From positions 1 through 39,578 of the forward strand of contig VGWJ01000025.1 of the NCBI GenBank assembly GCA_016873635.1: a stretch of DNA of 39,578 nt. Direction: 5' to 3'. This DNA is from Lentisphaerota bacterium. Its GTDB lineage: Bacteria > Verrucomicrobiota > Kiritimatiellia > UBA8416 > VGWJ01. The position numbers and the translations under genes are program-made. The notes beneath the pieces were generated by a model. That model saw only the letters and a list, made by a program, of their open reading frames with translations. It was not told where the DNA came from and did not search any database. Below, piece after piece: positions 15,157-22,914 of the stretch; the first letter of the stretch is position 1, and each line of letters begins with the position of its first letter.

Positions 15157-17231
15157 CAGCGCTCGGGGCCCGGGAGCCGGTACAGCGTGAACACCTTCGT
15201 CCGCTCCCGCAGCATGAAGTCGTTTGCGTCGCGCGCCTGCGCGATGCTGCGCACGGGCAGCGGCTCCGATCTCCATTCCACCCGGGCGTCGGGTAGGCCC
15301 ACCGGATATACGTCCAGGCCCGCCTCGGTCGAAGTCAGCAGGCGCACGGGCCGCCCCGCGCGCGCGAGCCGTCGCAGCGCGTCCAGACCGGCTTGCGCCG
15401 CGTCCGGACCGCGCCTGTAGAAGTGCCGCCCGTCCAGCACCCGGCGGCCGAACATGAAGCGCAGGGGCGTGCCCCACGCCGGATGATCCGCCAGCACGAT
15501 ATCGTCGGCGCTCAAGCGCCGGGCCACCGCCGCCAGGGCCGCGTGCGCCCCGCCGTACTCCGTGCGCAGCCACGCCCGCCGGCACCTGGGCGCGCAGGTC
15601 ACCACCAGCGCGGCGCAAAGCACGCCCGCCGTGAAGCGCCGCGAGGGCTTGCGCCGGCCGTCGGACCGCCAGAGGGCCGCCAGAAAGAAGCCCGTGCCCA
15701 CCGCCGCCAGAGGGACGGCGCACGGCAGGTAGCGGCGCAGAGCCCACGGATACAGGGGAATGGTCCAGTCGTTGATGCGCACGAGCATGATCAGCGTGAG
15801 CGCGCCCCAGAAAAGCATCAGGCCGCGCGCCGTGCGGCCGATCCGGCCCTCTTCGCTGAAGACGCAAAGGGCGCCCGCCAGCCCGAGCGCGGCCGGAAAG
15901 AGGCCCAGGTAGGGCAGCAGGCGCACGAGCGTCACCGCGTCCTCGTCCCAGGGACGCGCGCAGCCGCCCCACAGCCGCAGCAGCAGGAACGCGCCCAGCG
16001 CGGCCGCCGCCGCGCGGCGCGCCCATGCCGGCGGCTGCGCCAGCCACGCGCGAACCCGCGGCCGGGCGCCCGCCGCGTCGACCGCCAGGGCCAGACAGCC
16101 CAGCGCGATTCCGGCCATCCCGACGCGGGCCAGGCCGCGCCCCCACCCCACGAAAGACACGGGCGCCGCGAGCACGTCCACGGACCAGCCCGCCACGAGT
16201 CCCAGCAGAAGCCACAGGTGCTCGCGGAAGACGCGGCGCCGCTCGGGGCGCGCGAGGTCGATCCAGACCACCGCGCAAACCAGCAGCGCGCCGATCGGAA
16301 GGAAGCTGAAATGCGCCAGCACTCCCGCGGCCAGCACCAGCGCCATGGCGGGCGCGACGAACGGCCCCGTCTTCCGCCAGGGCACAAGCAGTCCGGCCCC
16401 GCACAGCAACAGCAGTTGCAGCATCTCCGCGATCGGCACGTGCAGGTGATACAGCCAGATCGGCTGCAGCAGGAGCATCAGGGCGGAGAGCACGGCGATC
16501 GCGGGCGGGAGGATTTCCAGCAGCAGCGCGGCAAACGCCGCAAACGCGAACAGGCCCAGCAGCATGTTCACCCGCACGACGGCCGCCGCGCCGCCGACGC
16601 GGTGAAAACGCGCCGCTATCGCCGGAAAGAGGCGGAAGAACTCGAACTCGAACGCGCCGGCCGCGGTGTCCGCCGCGATCCCGGGAAAACGCTCCGTGCG
16701 CCCCTTGCCGCTGCGGGTGAACGCCGTCTGCTCCGCCGGCGCAAGCTCGCGATGGAAAAAGCCGTCCGCCGGCCGGAACGTGCCCTCCCTGTCCAGCGCG
16801 ACGGCTTCGTTGACGTAGACCCCGGGATCCAACCCGCCCACGATCCATTCGCTGTGCACCGGGCAGAGCAGCACCGCGGACGAAACCAGCCACGCCACCG
16901 CGGCCCCCGGCCAGCAGTATACCAGCGCGCGGCGGAAGCGCTCGCCTCCGGTCGTCAGCCCAAGGATGTGCCCGCCTCCCAGCAACAGGGCCAGCCCCAG
17001 GGCCTCCCACCCCGGCGTGTAGCGCCCCGCAAGCCCGAGGATCAGCGCCACCAGCCCCGTGAGCAGGAGGCCCGCCACCAGGGCCCGGGCCGACAGGACC
17101 GTCACGGCGATCCAGCGCGATCCCGAACGCCGCGGCGCGGGCAGCCACCAGGTCCACAGCCCGCCGATACCCAGCGGCAGCGGACCGAGCAGCAGACCGG
17201 CAACAAGGGCGTCAATGATCTTTCCCGCCAT
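15156..17231 (-). CDS. Polytopic membrane protein, GT-C glycosyltransferase-like
   Basis: A 691-residue integral membrane protein if started at ATG 17231; upstream in-frame starts at 17282 and 17291 would overlap the previous gene. About a dozen hydrophobic segments are visible, with an early luminal loop containing GGLDPGVYVNEAVALD, whose Asp is placed like the catalytic acid of GT-C (GT39/ArnT-like) enzymes. A soluble C-terminal part (about 575-691) includes LSADDIVLADHPAWGTPL and ends in ERTKVFTLYRLPG, as in dolichol-phosphate-mannosyltransferase-like proteins that position a sugar-binding loop. It probably transfers sugar from a polyprenyl-linked donor in the periplasm. The gene lies next to a smaller GT-C-like fragment at 17272-17844 and near two GT4 genes, so it belongs to a surface-glycan region. 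Confidence 0.7.
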   Translation of the reverse strand: MAGKIIDALVAGLLLGPLPLGIGGLWTWWLPAPRRSGSRWIAVTVLSARALVAGLLLTGLVALILGLAGRYTPGWEALGLALLLGGGHILGLTTGGERFRRALVYCWPGAAVAWLVSSAVLLCPVHSEWIVGGLDPGVYVNEAVALDREGTFRPADGFFHRELAPAEQTAFTRSGKGRTERFPGIAADTAAGAFEFEFFRLFPAIAARFHRVGGAAAVVRVNMLLGLFAFAAFAALLLEILPPAIAVLSALMLLLQPIWLYHLHVPIAEMLQLLLLCGAGLLVPWRKTGPFVAPAMALVLAAGVLAHFSFLPIGALLVCAVVWIDLARPERRRVFREHLWLLLGLVAGWSVDVLAAPVSFVGWGRGLARVGMAGIALGCLALAVDAAGARPRVRAWLAQPPAWARRAAAAALGAFLLLRLWGGCARPWDEDAVTLVRLLPYLGLFPAALGLAGALCVFSEEGRIGRTARGLMLFWGALTLIMLVRINDWTIPLYPWALRRYLPCAVPLAAVGTGFFLAALWRSDGRRKPSRRFTAGVLCAALVVTCAPRCRRAWLRTEYGGAHAALAAVARRLSADDIVLADHPAWGTPLRFMFGRRVLDGRHFYRRGPDAAQAGLDALRRLARAGRPVRLLTSTEAGLDVYPVGLPDARVEWRSEPLPVRSIAQARDANDFMLRERTKVFTLYRLPGPER

Positions 17232-17271
17232 GTCGTGTCCGGTTCTCGCCGTTCGTCGGCCGAGTCGAAGC

Positions 17272-17844
17272 TCACTCCCCATTCGCCGCAAGCGTGATCG
17301 ACCGCACGTACACGCCCAGCTCGCGCGCGTCTTCGGACTTGCCCAGATCCGCAGGCCGCCATCCTCGCGTGCGCAGTTCGAGCCGGTTCATGCCCTCCCG
17401 CAGGCTGGCGGCGGGAAGCCGGAAAACCACGTCCCGCTTCTCTTCCGGCGCAACCTCGGCCTGGCCGGCAACCGCCCCGTTGACCAGCGCCGTCAGCGGC
17501 ATGAGGACGCTGTTGACATGAAACGTTGCCCGGTCGCCCAGCGTGCGGTTGATCAGGTGCAGCAGAAACGCGTACCCGCCCTCGGTTCCCAAAGCCTCGC
17601 GCGCCGGCGCCTCCTCCGGCGGACCGGCCCAGCGCATGGCGGCGAGGTTTTCCGCCAGATAGCCGTTCCGGATCTTCAGCATCTGGCCGAGATACATGGA
17701 TGAGTCGCTGCGCGCGGAGTAGGTGCACTCGTTGAAGGCCGCCGCGAAAAGCACGACGACGACCGCAAGCGATACGCCCGCCGCCAGGGCGCGGTTGATC
17801 TCGAAACCCGAGCGGCGGGTCAATGCGCTGAGCGCTGCTCTCAT
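17272..17844 (-). CDS. Small hybrid membrane protein, GT-C N-terminus joined to a C-terminal beta domain
   Basis: A 190-residue protein. Residues about 18-37 are one transmembrane helix, followed by SARSDSSMYLGQMLKIRNGYL and GYAFLLHLINRTLGDRATFH, which look like the first luminal loop and second helix of a GT-C glycosyltransferase. After residue about 120 the sequence changes to a beta-rich segment, ending LRTRGWRPADLGKSEDARE and LGVYVRSITLA. That ending matches a recurrent domain of sugar-related proteins (W-x-P, D-x-R-x-LGV), as I recall it. The usual polytopic middle is absent, so this may be a gene that lost its centre and is no longer catalytic. It sits between the GT-C-like gene and a divergent GT4 gene. 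Confidence 0.5.
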   Translation of the reverse strand: MRAALSALTRRSGFEINRALAAGVSLAVVVVLFAAAFNECTYSARSDSSMYLGQMLKIRNGYLAENLAAMRWAGPPEEAPAREALGTEGGYAFLLHLINRTLGDRATFHVNSVLMPLTALVNGAVAGQAEVAPEEKRDVVFRLPAASLREGMNRLELRTRGWRPADLGKSEDARELGVYVRSITLAANGE

Positions 17845-17859
17845 GTCACGGCATACTCA

Positions 17860-17888
17860 TTGCGGATCCGGGTCGCGGACGGTACATT
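17860..17888 (+). promoter_or_regulatory. Putative promoter for the GT4 gene at 17921
   Basis: TTGCGG (17860-17865) and TACATT (17883-17888) are 17 bases apart in the 76-base divergent gap, 32 bases before the GT4 start codon. The elements are near consensus but unproven. A GAAAGGAG lies about 18 bases before the ATG, far for a ribosome binding site. Confidence 0.35.
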
Positions 17889-17920
17889 AGCAGGCGAAAG
17901 GAGCGCGGCGCGATACTGAA

Positions 17921-19042
17921 ATGCGTATCTGTTTCATGGCACATAAGGCGGCGGGGCTGTACTCGCCCGGCGCCTCCCTGGCCTTCGGCGGGGCGGAAGT
18001 GCAGCTTCGCATCCTGGCCGCGGAGCTGGCGCGCGCGCCCGGCGTCGAAGTCCACGTCATGGTGGCCGGCGCGCCGCGCGAGGAACCGGTCACGCGCGAC
18101 GGCGTAACGGTCTGGACGCCGCTGGCCTGGGACGCGCCGGTCGCGCGGCGCGCGGCCGCGTTCGCGCGCTTCCTGGGCCGCGTGAAGGCCGACGTCGTGG
18201 TGCAGCGCACGCTCAGCCCGCTGTCGGGTCCGATCGCGCTGCTCTGCCGCGCGCGCGGAAGCCGCTTCGTCTACATGGTCGCCAACGACGGCGAAACGGA
18301 CGGCACGCATGCCGTGTACCGCCGGCCGGCGTCCCGCATGCTTTCGCGCATGACCTTCCGGCTGGCCGACGCCGTGGTCGTGCAGAACGCGTACCAGCTT
18401 CATAACGCGGCCGCCCTGTGCGCCCGCAAGCCGGCGTTGATCCGCTCTTCATGGCCCCTGACGGAGCAGCCGCCCGCGTACTCCCCCGGCGCGTACGTGC
18501 TGTGGGTCAGCCGCATCGACCGGCTCTACAAGCGCCCGGAGCTGTTCCTGGACCTGGCGGCCCGCTTCCCGGCCGAGCCGTTCGTCATGATCGCCGCGCC
18601 CGCCAACGACCAGGCCGCATACTTCGAAGCCTGCCGGCTGCGCGCGCTGGCCATGCCCAACGTCCAATTCGTGCCGGGCGTCCCCTTCGCGGAGATGGAC
18701 GCGCGCTATCGCGGCGCCAAGGTCCTGGTGAACACCTCGTCGTCGGAAGGCTTCCCGAACACCTTTCTGCAGGCCGCCGCCAACAAGACGCCGCTGCTGT
18801 CGCTGCGCGTCGATCCCGACGGCTTTGTCGAAAAACACGCCTGCGGTTTCTCCTGCGGGGACGATACGGAACTGCTCGCCGAACGCCTGGCCGCGCTGTT
18901 GCGGGACGAAGCGCTGCGCCAACGCATGGGCGAGAACGCCCGCGCCTACGTGCGCGAGAATCATGACGCGCGCCGGAACGCGGAAAGCCTGCTCGCGCTG
19001 TGCCGGCGGGTGGTCGGAGGGAAGACCCGGAAGGACGGATGA
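17921..19042 (+). CDS. GT4-type glycosyltransferase
   Basis: A 373-residue cytoplasmic GT-B enzyme. The N-terminal domain starts MRICFMAHKAAGLYSPGAS and has GGAEVQLRILAAELA, the usual acceptor-side start of GT4 enzymes. The donor domain has VLWVSRIDRLYKRPELFLDLA, then NTSSSEGFPNTFLQAAANKT, in which the second Glu of the E-x7-E motif is replaced by Gln as in a known GT4 subgroup. It is clearly related to the enzyme at 21708-22889, with the same opening, WVSR/WVGR segment and EGFPNTFLQA, so the two probably arose by duplication. The gene overlaps the next one at ATGA 19039, coupling it to the lamin-tail/CotH protein. Donor and acceptor are unknown. Confidence 0.88.
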   Translation: MRICFMAHKAAGLYSPGASLAFGGAEVQLRILAAELARAPGVEVHVMVAGAPREEPVTRDGVTVWTPLAWDAPVARRAAAFARFLGRVKADVVVQRTLSPLSGPIALLCRARGSRFVYMVANDGETDGTHAVYRRPASRMLSRMTFRLADAVVVQNAYQLHNAAALCARKPALIRSSWPLTEQPPAYSPGAYVLWVSRIDRLYKRPELFLDLAARFPAEPFVMIAAPANDQAAYFEACRLRALAMPNVQFVPGVPFAEMDARYRGAKVLVNTSSSEGFPNTFLQAAANKTPLLSLRVDPDGFVEKHACGFSCGDDTELLAERLAALLRDEALRQRMGENARAYVRENHDARRNAESLLALCRRVVGGKTRKDG

Positions 19043-21642
19043 AGACCCGACCGGAGTCTGCCGCAATCCTGGGCCTGCTCTGTCTGGCCGCGATCCTGGC
19101 CGCGGCGGCGCTGCAGACCGTCTTCGGCTGGCGCGTCCCGGTCCGGGAAGGGTCGCTGCCGCGCAACGCCACGGCGCAGGCGCTGCGCGGCCGCCGCACC
19201 CTCGCGGCCCTCGCGCGCACCGGCATGCGCGCCACGCGTTCGCCCGTTGTCATCAACGAACTGATGACGCTGAACCCGGGCGACATGCTTGACGAACGGC
19301 TCACCGCCTCGGACTGGGTCGAACTTTACAACCGGTCGGACCGGCCGATTCCGCTGCGGGGCTGCGCGCTCTCGGACTCGCGCTCCGCCGCGCGGCAGTG
19401 GCGGTTTCCGGACGCGGTGCTGCCGCCCCGCGGCTACCTGACCGTGTGGTGCTCGGGAAGGGACGAAGTCCACGATCCCCTGCGGCGCGTGCTGGACATG
19501 GTGCCGACGGGCGATGAGCCCTGGAAAATGAAATACGACGATCGCGCGCCGGGAGGGATCGCGGTCGAGTTCGACGCGGACGCGGACGACGCCCGGCCTT
19601 ACACGGTCGCGCTCAACGTCCCCGAAGAGGGCAGGTATGAGCTGCGGCTGTTCGCGCCGGGGGAGAACGCCGCGCTTCAAGAGAGCCCCCTCACCCGGCC
19701 CCGCCCTGCCGGCGGGGCCGGCCTCTCCCCCGAGGGGAGAGGCGGGAATTCGGGGAAGCCCGATCTCCCTCTCCCCTCGGGGGAGAACGCAAAGCAAGCC
19801 GATCTCCCTCTCCCCTCGGGGGAGAGGGAAGGGGTGAGGGGTCCGGCGGCACATTCCTCGCTCCGCGTCACGGTCGACGGCGCCGCGCCGGTGAGCGTTG
19901 CAGCGGGCGCGGACGGCGAGTATCGCTGGATCGCGGTCCCGAACCCGGAAACCGCGGACGGCGCGTGGCCGCTGGCGCCCGGCCTGCGCCGCATCGGCCT
20001 CCGCGCGGAACGCGGCAAGATCCGCGTGCGGGAGGTGAAATGCCGCAACACGGAGCGCGAGGGGCCGCGCGTCTTCCTGCACGCCTCTTTCCGGCTGGCG
20101 TCTTCCGGCGAGAGCGTGATTCTCTTCGGACCGGACGGCGCCGTGCTCGACTACGTCACGCCCCCCCCCATGCCGCCGGGCCTGACCTACCAGCGCGTGC
20201 CGGACGGGGCCGACGTCTTTCAGGTGGCGCGGCCGTCTCCCGAGGGCGGCCCCGCCCTACCGTCTCCGGCGGCAACAGGCGGCAGGGCGCGGGCGCCGCA
20301 CGCGCCTCCCGGCGTGGCCGTGCTGCACATCAATACCGACCCCGCGAACCTGGAGTACACGGACCTGGGCATATTCAATCGCCGCAAGAAGAAGGGCCGC
20401 GACTGGGAACGCCCCGCCGACGTGCGGCTGTTCGAAGGGACGAACGTCTACTTCGACGGCCGGGCCGGGCTGCGCTCGCACGGATGGCGCCACGCCGACC
20501 CGGATCAGAACTCGTTTCACGTCAACTTCCGAAGCTGCTACGGCGAGGACCGCCTGCGGCGCAATCTCTACGACCCGGACTCCGCGGTCCGCCAGCGCTG
20601 CGTCATCGCCGACGCCAGCGGCGGCGGCTGGGCGGACGGAATAGCCTACGACGTCACGCGGGCCATAGGCGGGTCCGCCCCGCGGACCAGGCCCGCGCTG
20701 ATCTTCGTCAACGGCCGCCTGTACGCCGCGGGCACGCTGGTCGAGAACGTGGACGACAGCTTCCTGCTCGACCGCTGGGGCCACGCCGATTTCGACGTCA
20801 TCAAGCGCAAGCCGCCGCGCCTCAAGCGCGGCACGTGGGACGCCAACCGGCGCCTGCACGAACGCCTGCGCGACGACGAAGCCCTGCAACGCATGACGGC
20901 GGCGGACGTCGCGCCGCTGCTGGACGTCGAGAGTCTCACGGCCTGGATGCTGGGCATAATTCTCTGCGACGCCAGCGAAGGCGGCAAACACATCACGCGC
21001 GAAGCGTTCCAGGGCTACTTCTACGCCGACCGCAGGTCCCCTTCGCCGCGCATCGGCCTGATCGCGTGGGACGTGGACCGCAGCTTCCGCGACGTCCCTT
21101 ACGACACGCTGCGGGGAATCCTCACCCGGGCCCGCTTCACCACGCCGGTGGGCGCCTTCCGCGCCCTGCTCCGGAACGATCCGGCGTACGTCCGCCGGTT
21201 CGCGGAAGAGGCGCAGCACGCGCTCAACCATGTGTTCCGCGAAGACCGCTGGCGCGCATCCGTCGACCGCTATGCCGCCCTCTACGAGGAACACGCGGAA
21301 GACCCCGCGAAATGGGGAGAGGTTTTCGCCATGGCGCAACGCGTGCTGCGGGAGCGCCCGGAAATCGTCCGGCAACAGATCGCGGCGCACTTCGCTCTCG
21401 GCGAACCGCACGGCGTCACGGTCGACGGGGCGGAAGGCGCGCGGCTCCTGATCGACGGCTGCGAGGAATCCCTGCCCTACCGCGGCCGGTATTTCGCCGG
21501 CTCGCGGCTGACCGTGGAGGCGCTGCCGGGCGACGCCCGGCGCATCGCGGGATTCGCCGTCAACGGCCGAGAAGTGGCGGGCGGGCGGCTGGCCGCGGCG
21601 GTCGCGGAAGACCTGGCCGTGGAAACCAGGCTGAACCCGTGA
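19039..21642 (+). CDS. Lamin-tail domain plus CotH-kinase-like exported protein, carrying an in-frame repeat insertion
   Basis: An 867-residue protein. Residues about 9-29 are a signal anchor (LGLLCLAAILAAAALQTVFG). Residues about 68-150 are a lamin-tail domain (PVVINELMTLNPGDM, DWVELYNRSDRPIPLRGCAL). Residues about 430-700 are a CotH-kinase-like domain with RSHGWRHADPDQNSFHV, VENVDDSFLLDRWG, ASEGGKHITREAFQGYFYA and the likely metal-binding motif WDVDRSF. CotH homologues are secretory-pathway kinases, or sit in spore coats and cellulosomes; here export is likely but the substrate is unknown. Residues about 217-268 come from a 155-bp inserted repeat. A second GC-rich insert (EGGPALPSPAATGG, about residues 400-415) lies before the CotH domain. 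It overlaps the upstream GT4 stop and sits between two GT4 genes. Confidence 0.8.
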   Translation: MKTRPESAAILGLLCLAAILAAAALQTVFGWRVPVREGSLPRNATAQALRGRRTLAALARTGMRATRSPVVINELMTLNPGDMLDERLTASDWVELYNRSDRPIPLRGCALSDSRSAARQWRFPDAVLPPRGYLTVWCSGRDEVHDPLRRVLDMVPTGDEPWKMKYDDRAPGGIAVEFDADADDARPYTVALNVPEEGRYELRLFAPGENAALQESPLTRPRPAGGAGLSPEGRGGNSGKPDLPLPSGENAKQADLPLPSGEREGVRGPAAHSSLRVTVDGAAPVSVAAGADGEYRWIAVPNPETADGAWPLAPGLRRIGLRAERGKIRVREVKCRNTEREGPRVFLHASFRLASSGESVILFGPDGAVLDYVTPPPMPPGLTYQRVPDGADVFQVARPSPEGGPALPSPAATGGRARAPHAPPGVAVLHINTDPANLEYTDLGIFNRRKKKGRDWERPADVRLFEGTNVYFDGRAGLRSHGWRHADPDQNSFHVNFRSCYGEDRLRRNLYDPDSAVRQRCVIADASGGGWADGIAYDVTRAIGGSAPRTRPALIFVNGRLYAAGTLVENVDDSFLLDRWGHADFDVIKRKPPRLKRGTWDANRRLHERLRDDEALQRMTAADVAPLLDVESLTAWMLGIILCDASEGGKHITREAFQGYFYADRRSPSPRIGLIAWDVDRSFRDVPYDTLRGILTRARFTTPVGAFRALLRNDPAYVRRFAEEAQHALNHVFREDRWRASVDRYAALYEEHAEDPAKWGEVFAMAQRVLRERPEIVRQQIAAHFALGEPHGVTVDGAEGARLLIDGCEESLPYRGRYFAGSRLTVEALPGDARRIAGFAVNGREVAGGRLAAAVAEDLAVETRLNP
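19687..19841. repeat. 155-bp inverted-repeat element inserted in frame in the LTD/CotH gene
   Basis: The element is bounded by 10-bp inverted ends CCCCTCACCC (19687-19696) and GGGTGAGGGG (19832-19841). Inside lies a palindrome-rich stretch based on CCTCTCCCC/GGGGAGAGG, with two direct copies of a 25-bp unit at 19762-19786 and 19801-19825 (39-base period). The translated part is Pro/Gly/Leu-rich (LPLPSGE repeated) and unlike its flanks. This is the structure of REP/BIME-type repeats that are usually intergenic. The reading frame is kept through the insertion. Confidence 0.8.
20235..20300. repeat. Second GC-rich repeat-like insert in the LTD/CotH gene
   Basis: This short stretch encodes the low-complexity run EGGPALPSPAATGGRARAPH. 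It contains GCCCCGCCCTACCG, whose reverse complement begins CGGTAGGGCG, a 10-base match to the repeat start at 5372 in the propeller gene. It is probably a fragment of the same repeat family; the limits are approximate. Confidence 0.35.
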
Positions 21643-21671
21643 CGCGAACCGCTGCCCGCCACCTTGAGGGT

Positions 21672-21708
21672 TTGTGTCCGGACGCCGATTGATGCTATTG
21701 TCCCGCCA
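21672..21708 (+). promoter_or_regulatory. Leaderless-type promoter for the GT4 gene at 21708
   Basis: TTGTGT (21672-21677), an 18-base spacer and an extended -10 TGC-TATTGT (hexamer 21696-21701) lie so close to the gene that the expected transcription start, about seven bases past the hexamer, falls on the A of ATG 21708. There is no Shine-Dalgarno before this ATG. The mRNA is therefore likely leaderless. Confidence 0.4.
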
Positions 21709-22889
21709 TGATCCGCGTTTGCTTCCTGTCCACGCACGCCTACGGGCTGTTCGCGCCCGGCGGGGCCGGCGGCGAGATCGGAGGCGCGGAAGTCCAGTTC
21801 CGCTACCTGGCGACGGAACTGGCGCGGGACAAGGGCTTTCAGCCGGTCGTCATCACCGGCGAATTCGGGCAGGCCCCCGTCGAAGAGCATGACGGCGTGC
21901 GCCTCTACCGGGCGCCCACGCCGCGGCCCTCGGACGGGCCGCTGCGCCGCCTGGGGCACGCCGTGCGCTACTACCGTCTGCTGCGGCGCGTCGACGCGGA
22001 CGTCTATGTCACCACCGCCGCGACAACGAACATCCTGCTGGTCGCGCTGTTCTGCCGGCGCCACGGCAGGAAGCATGTCCACCGCACCGCGCACGAGCGG
22101 GAAATCGGGGAACTGCACCGGCGGCGCGGCCTGATGCCCGCGCTGTACCGGGCCGGCTTCCGCCGCGCGGACCTGATCGTCACGCAGCACGAGGCGCATC
22201 GCGACGCGCTGGCGCGCAACACGGGCGTGGCGGCGCGCGTGCTGCGCAACGGCTTTCCGGTTGCCGACCGGCCGGTCGCGGACGAAGGGCGGCGGCACGT
22301 GCTGTGGGTGGGGCGCTGCCTGCCGTGGAAGCGCCCGGAGGCGTTCCTTTCGCTGGCGGCGCGCTTCCCCGCGCACACCTTCGTAATGGTGGCCCCGGGC
22401 GTCCCCGCGGATCACGGGGCCGATGCGTCGCAAGGCGCGGCGCGCGGCGCGCCGGCAACCTCGTTCGCCCGCGCGATCGCGGAACGGGCGACGCGCATGA
22501 CCAACGTCCGGCTGCTGGGCGGTGTGCCGTTCGACGCCGCGCAGGATCTGTTCGACAGGGCGCTGGCGTTCGTGAACACCTCGGAGGAGGAGGGTTTCCC
22601 GAACACCTTCCTCCAGGCCGGGCTGGCGAAGACGCCGATCGTGTCTTTGCGCGTCGATCCCGCCGGCGCTCTGAGCCGCGGCGCCGGGCACGTGTGCGGC
22701 GATTCGCAAGATGAAATGGCGCGCGTGCTGGCGCTACTGCTGGAGAACGCGGCAGAACGCCGCAAGAGCGGGGCGGCGGCCTTCCGCTACGTGAGCGAGA
22801 ACCACGACCTGGCCGGAGTAGTCGAGGAGTTCAAGCGGATCGTCACGGAGTTGACGCGGCGGAACGCGCCGCGCGCGACGGCCCCTTGA
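21708..22889 (+). CDS. GT4-type glycosyltransferase, paralogue of the 17921 gene
   Basis: A 393-residue GT-B enzyme. The N-terminus MIRVCFLSTHAYGLFAPGGAGGE with GGAEVQFRYLATELA matches the 17921 gene residue by residue in many places; it lacks the longer loop and adds one at PADHGADASQGAARGA. The donor domain has VLWVGRCLPWKRPEAFLSL and NTSEEEGFPNTFLQ (Gln in place of the second Glu of E-x7-E), then SLRVDPAG. Retaining transfer from an NDP-sugar is expected. Its promoter suggests a leaderless mRNA. It ends 25 bases before the convergent zwf gene. Confidence 0.88.
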   Translation: MIRVCFLSTHAYGLFAPGGAGGEIGGAEVQFRYLATELARDKGFQPVVITGEFGQAPVEEHDGVRLYRAPTPRPSDGPLRRLGHAVRYYRLLRRVDADVYVTTAATTNILLVALFCRRHGRKHVHRTAHEREIGELHRRRGLMPALYRAGFRRADLIVTQHEAHRDALARNTGVAARVLRNGFPVADRPVADEGRRHVLWVGRCLPWKRPEAFLSLAARFPAHTFVMVAPGVPADHGADASQGAARGAPATSFARAIAERATRMTNVRLLGGVPFDAAQDLFDRALAFVNTSEEEGFPNTFLQAGLAKTPIVSLRVDPAGALSRGAGHVCGDSQDEMARVLALLLENAAERRKSGAAAFRYVSENHDLAGVVEEFKRIVTELTRRNAPRATAP

Positions 22890-22914
22890 AGGGCTCGTCC
22901 GCTCTTCCCGCGCG

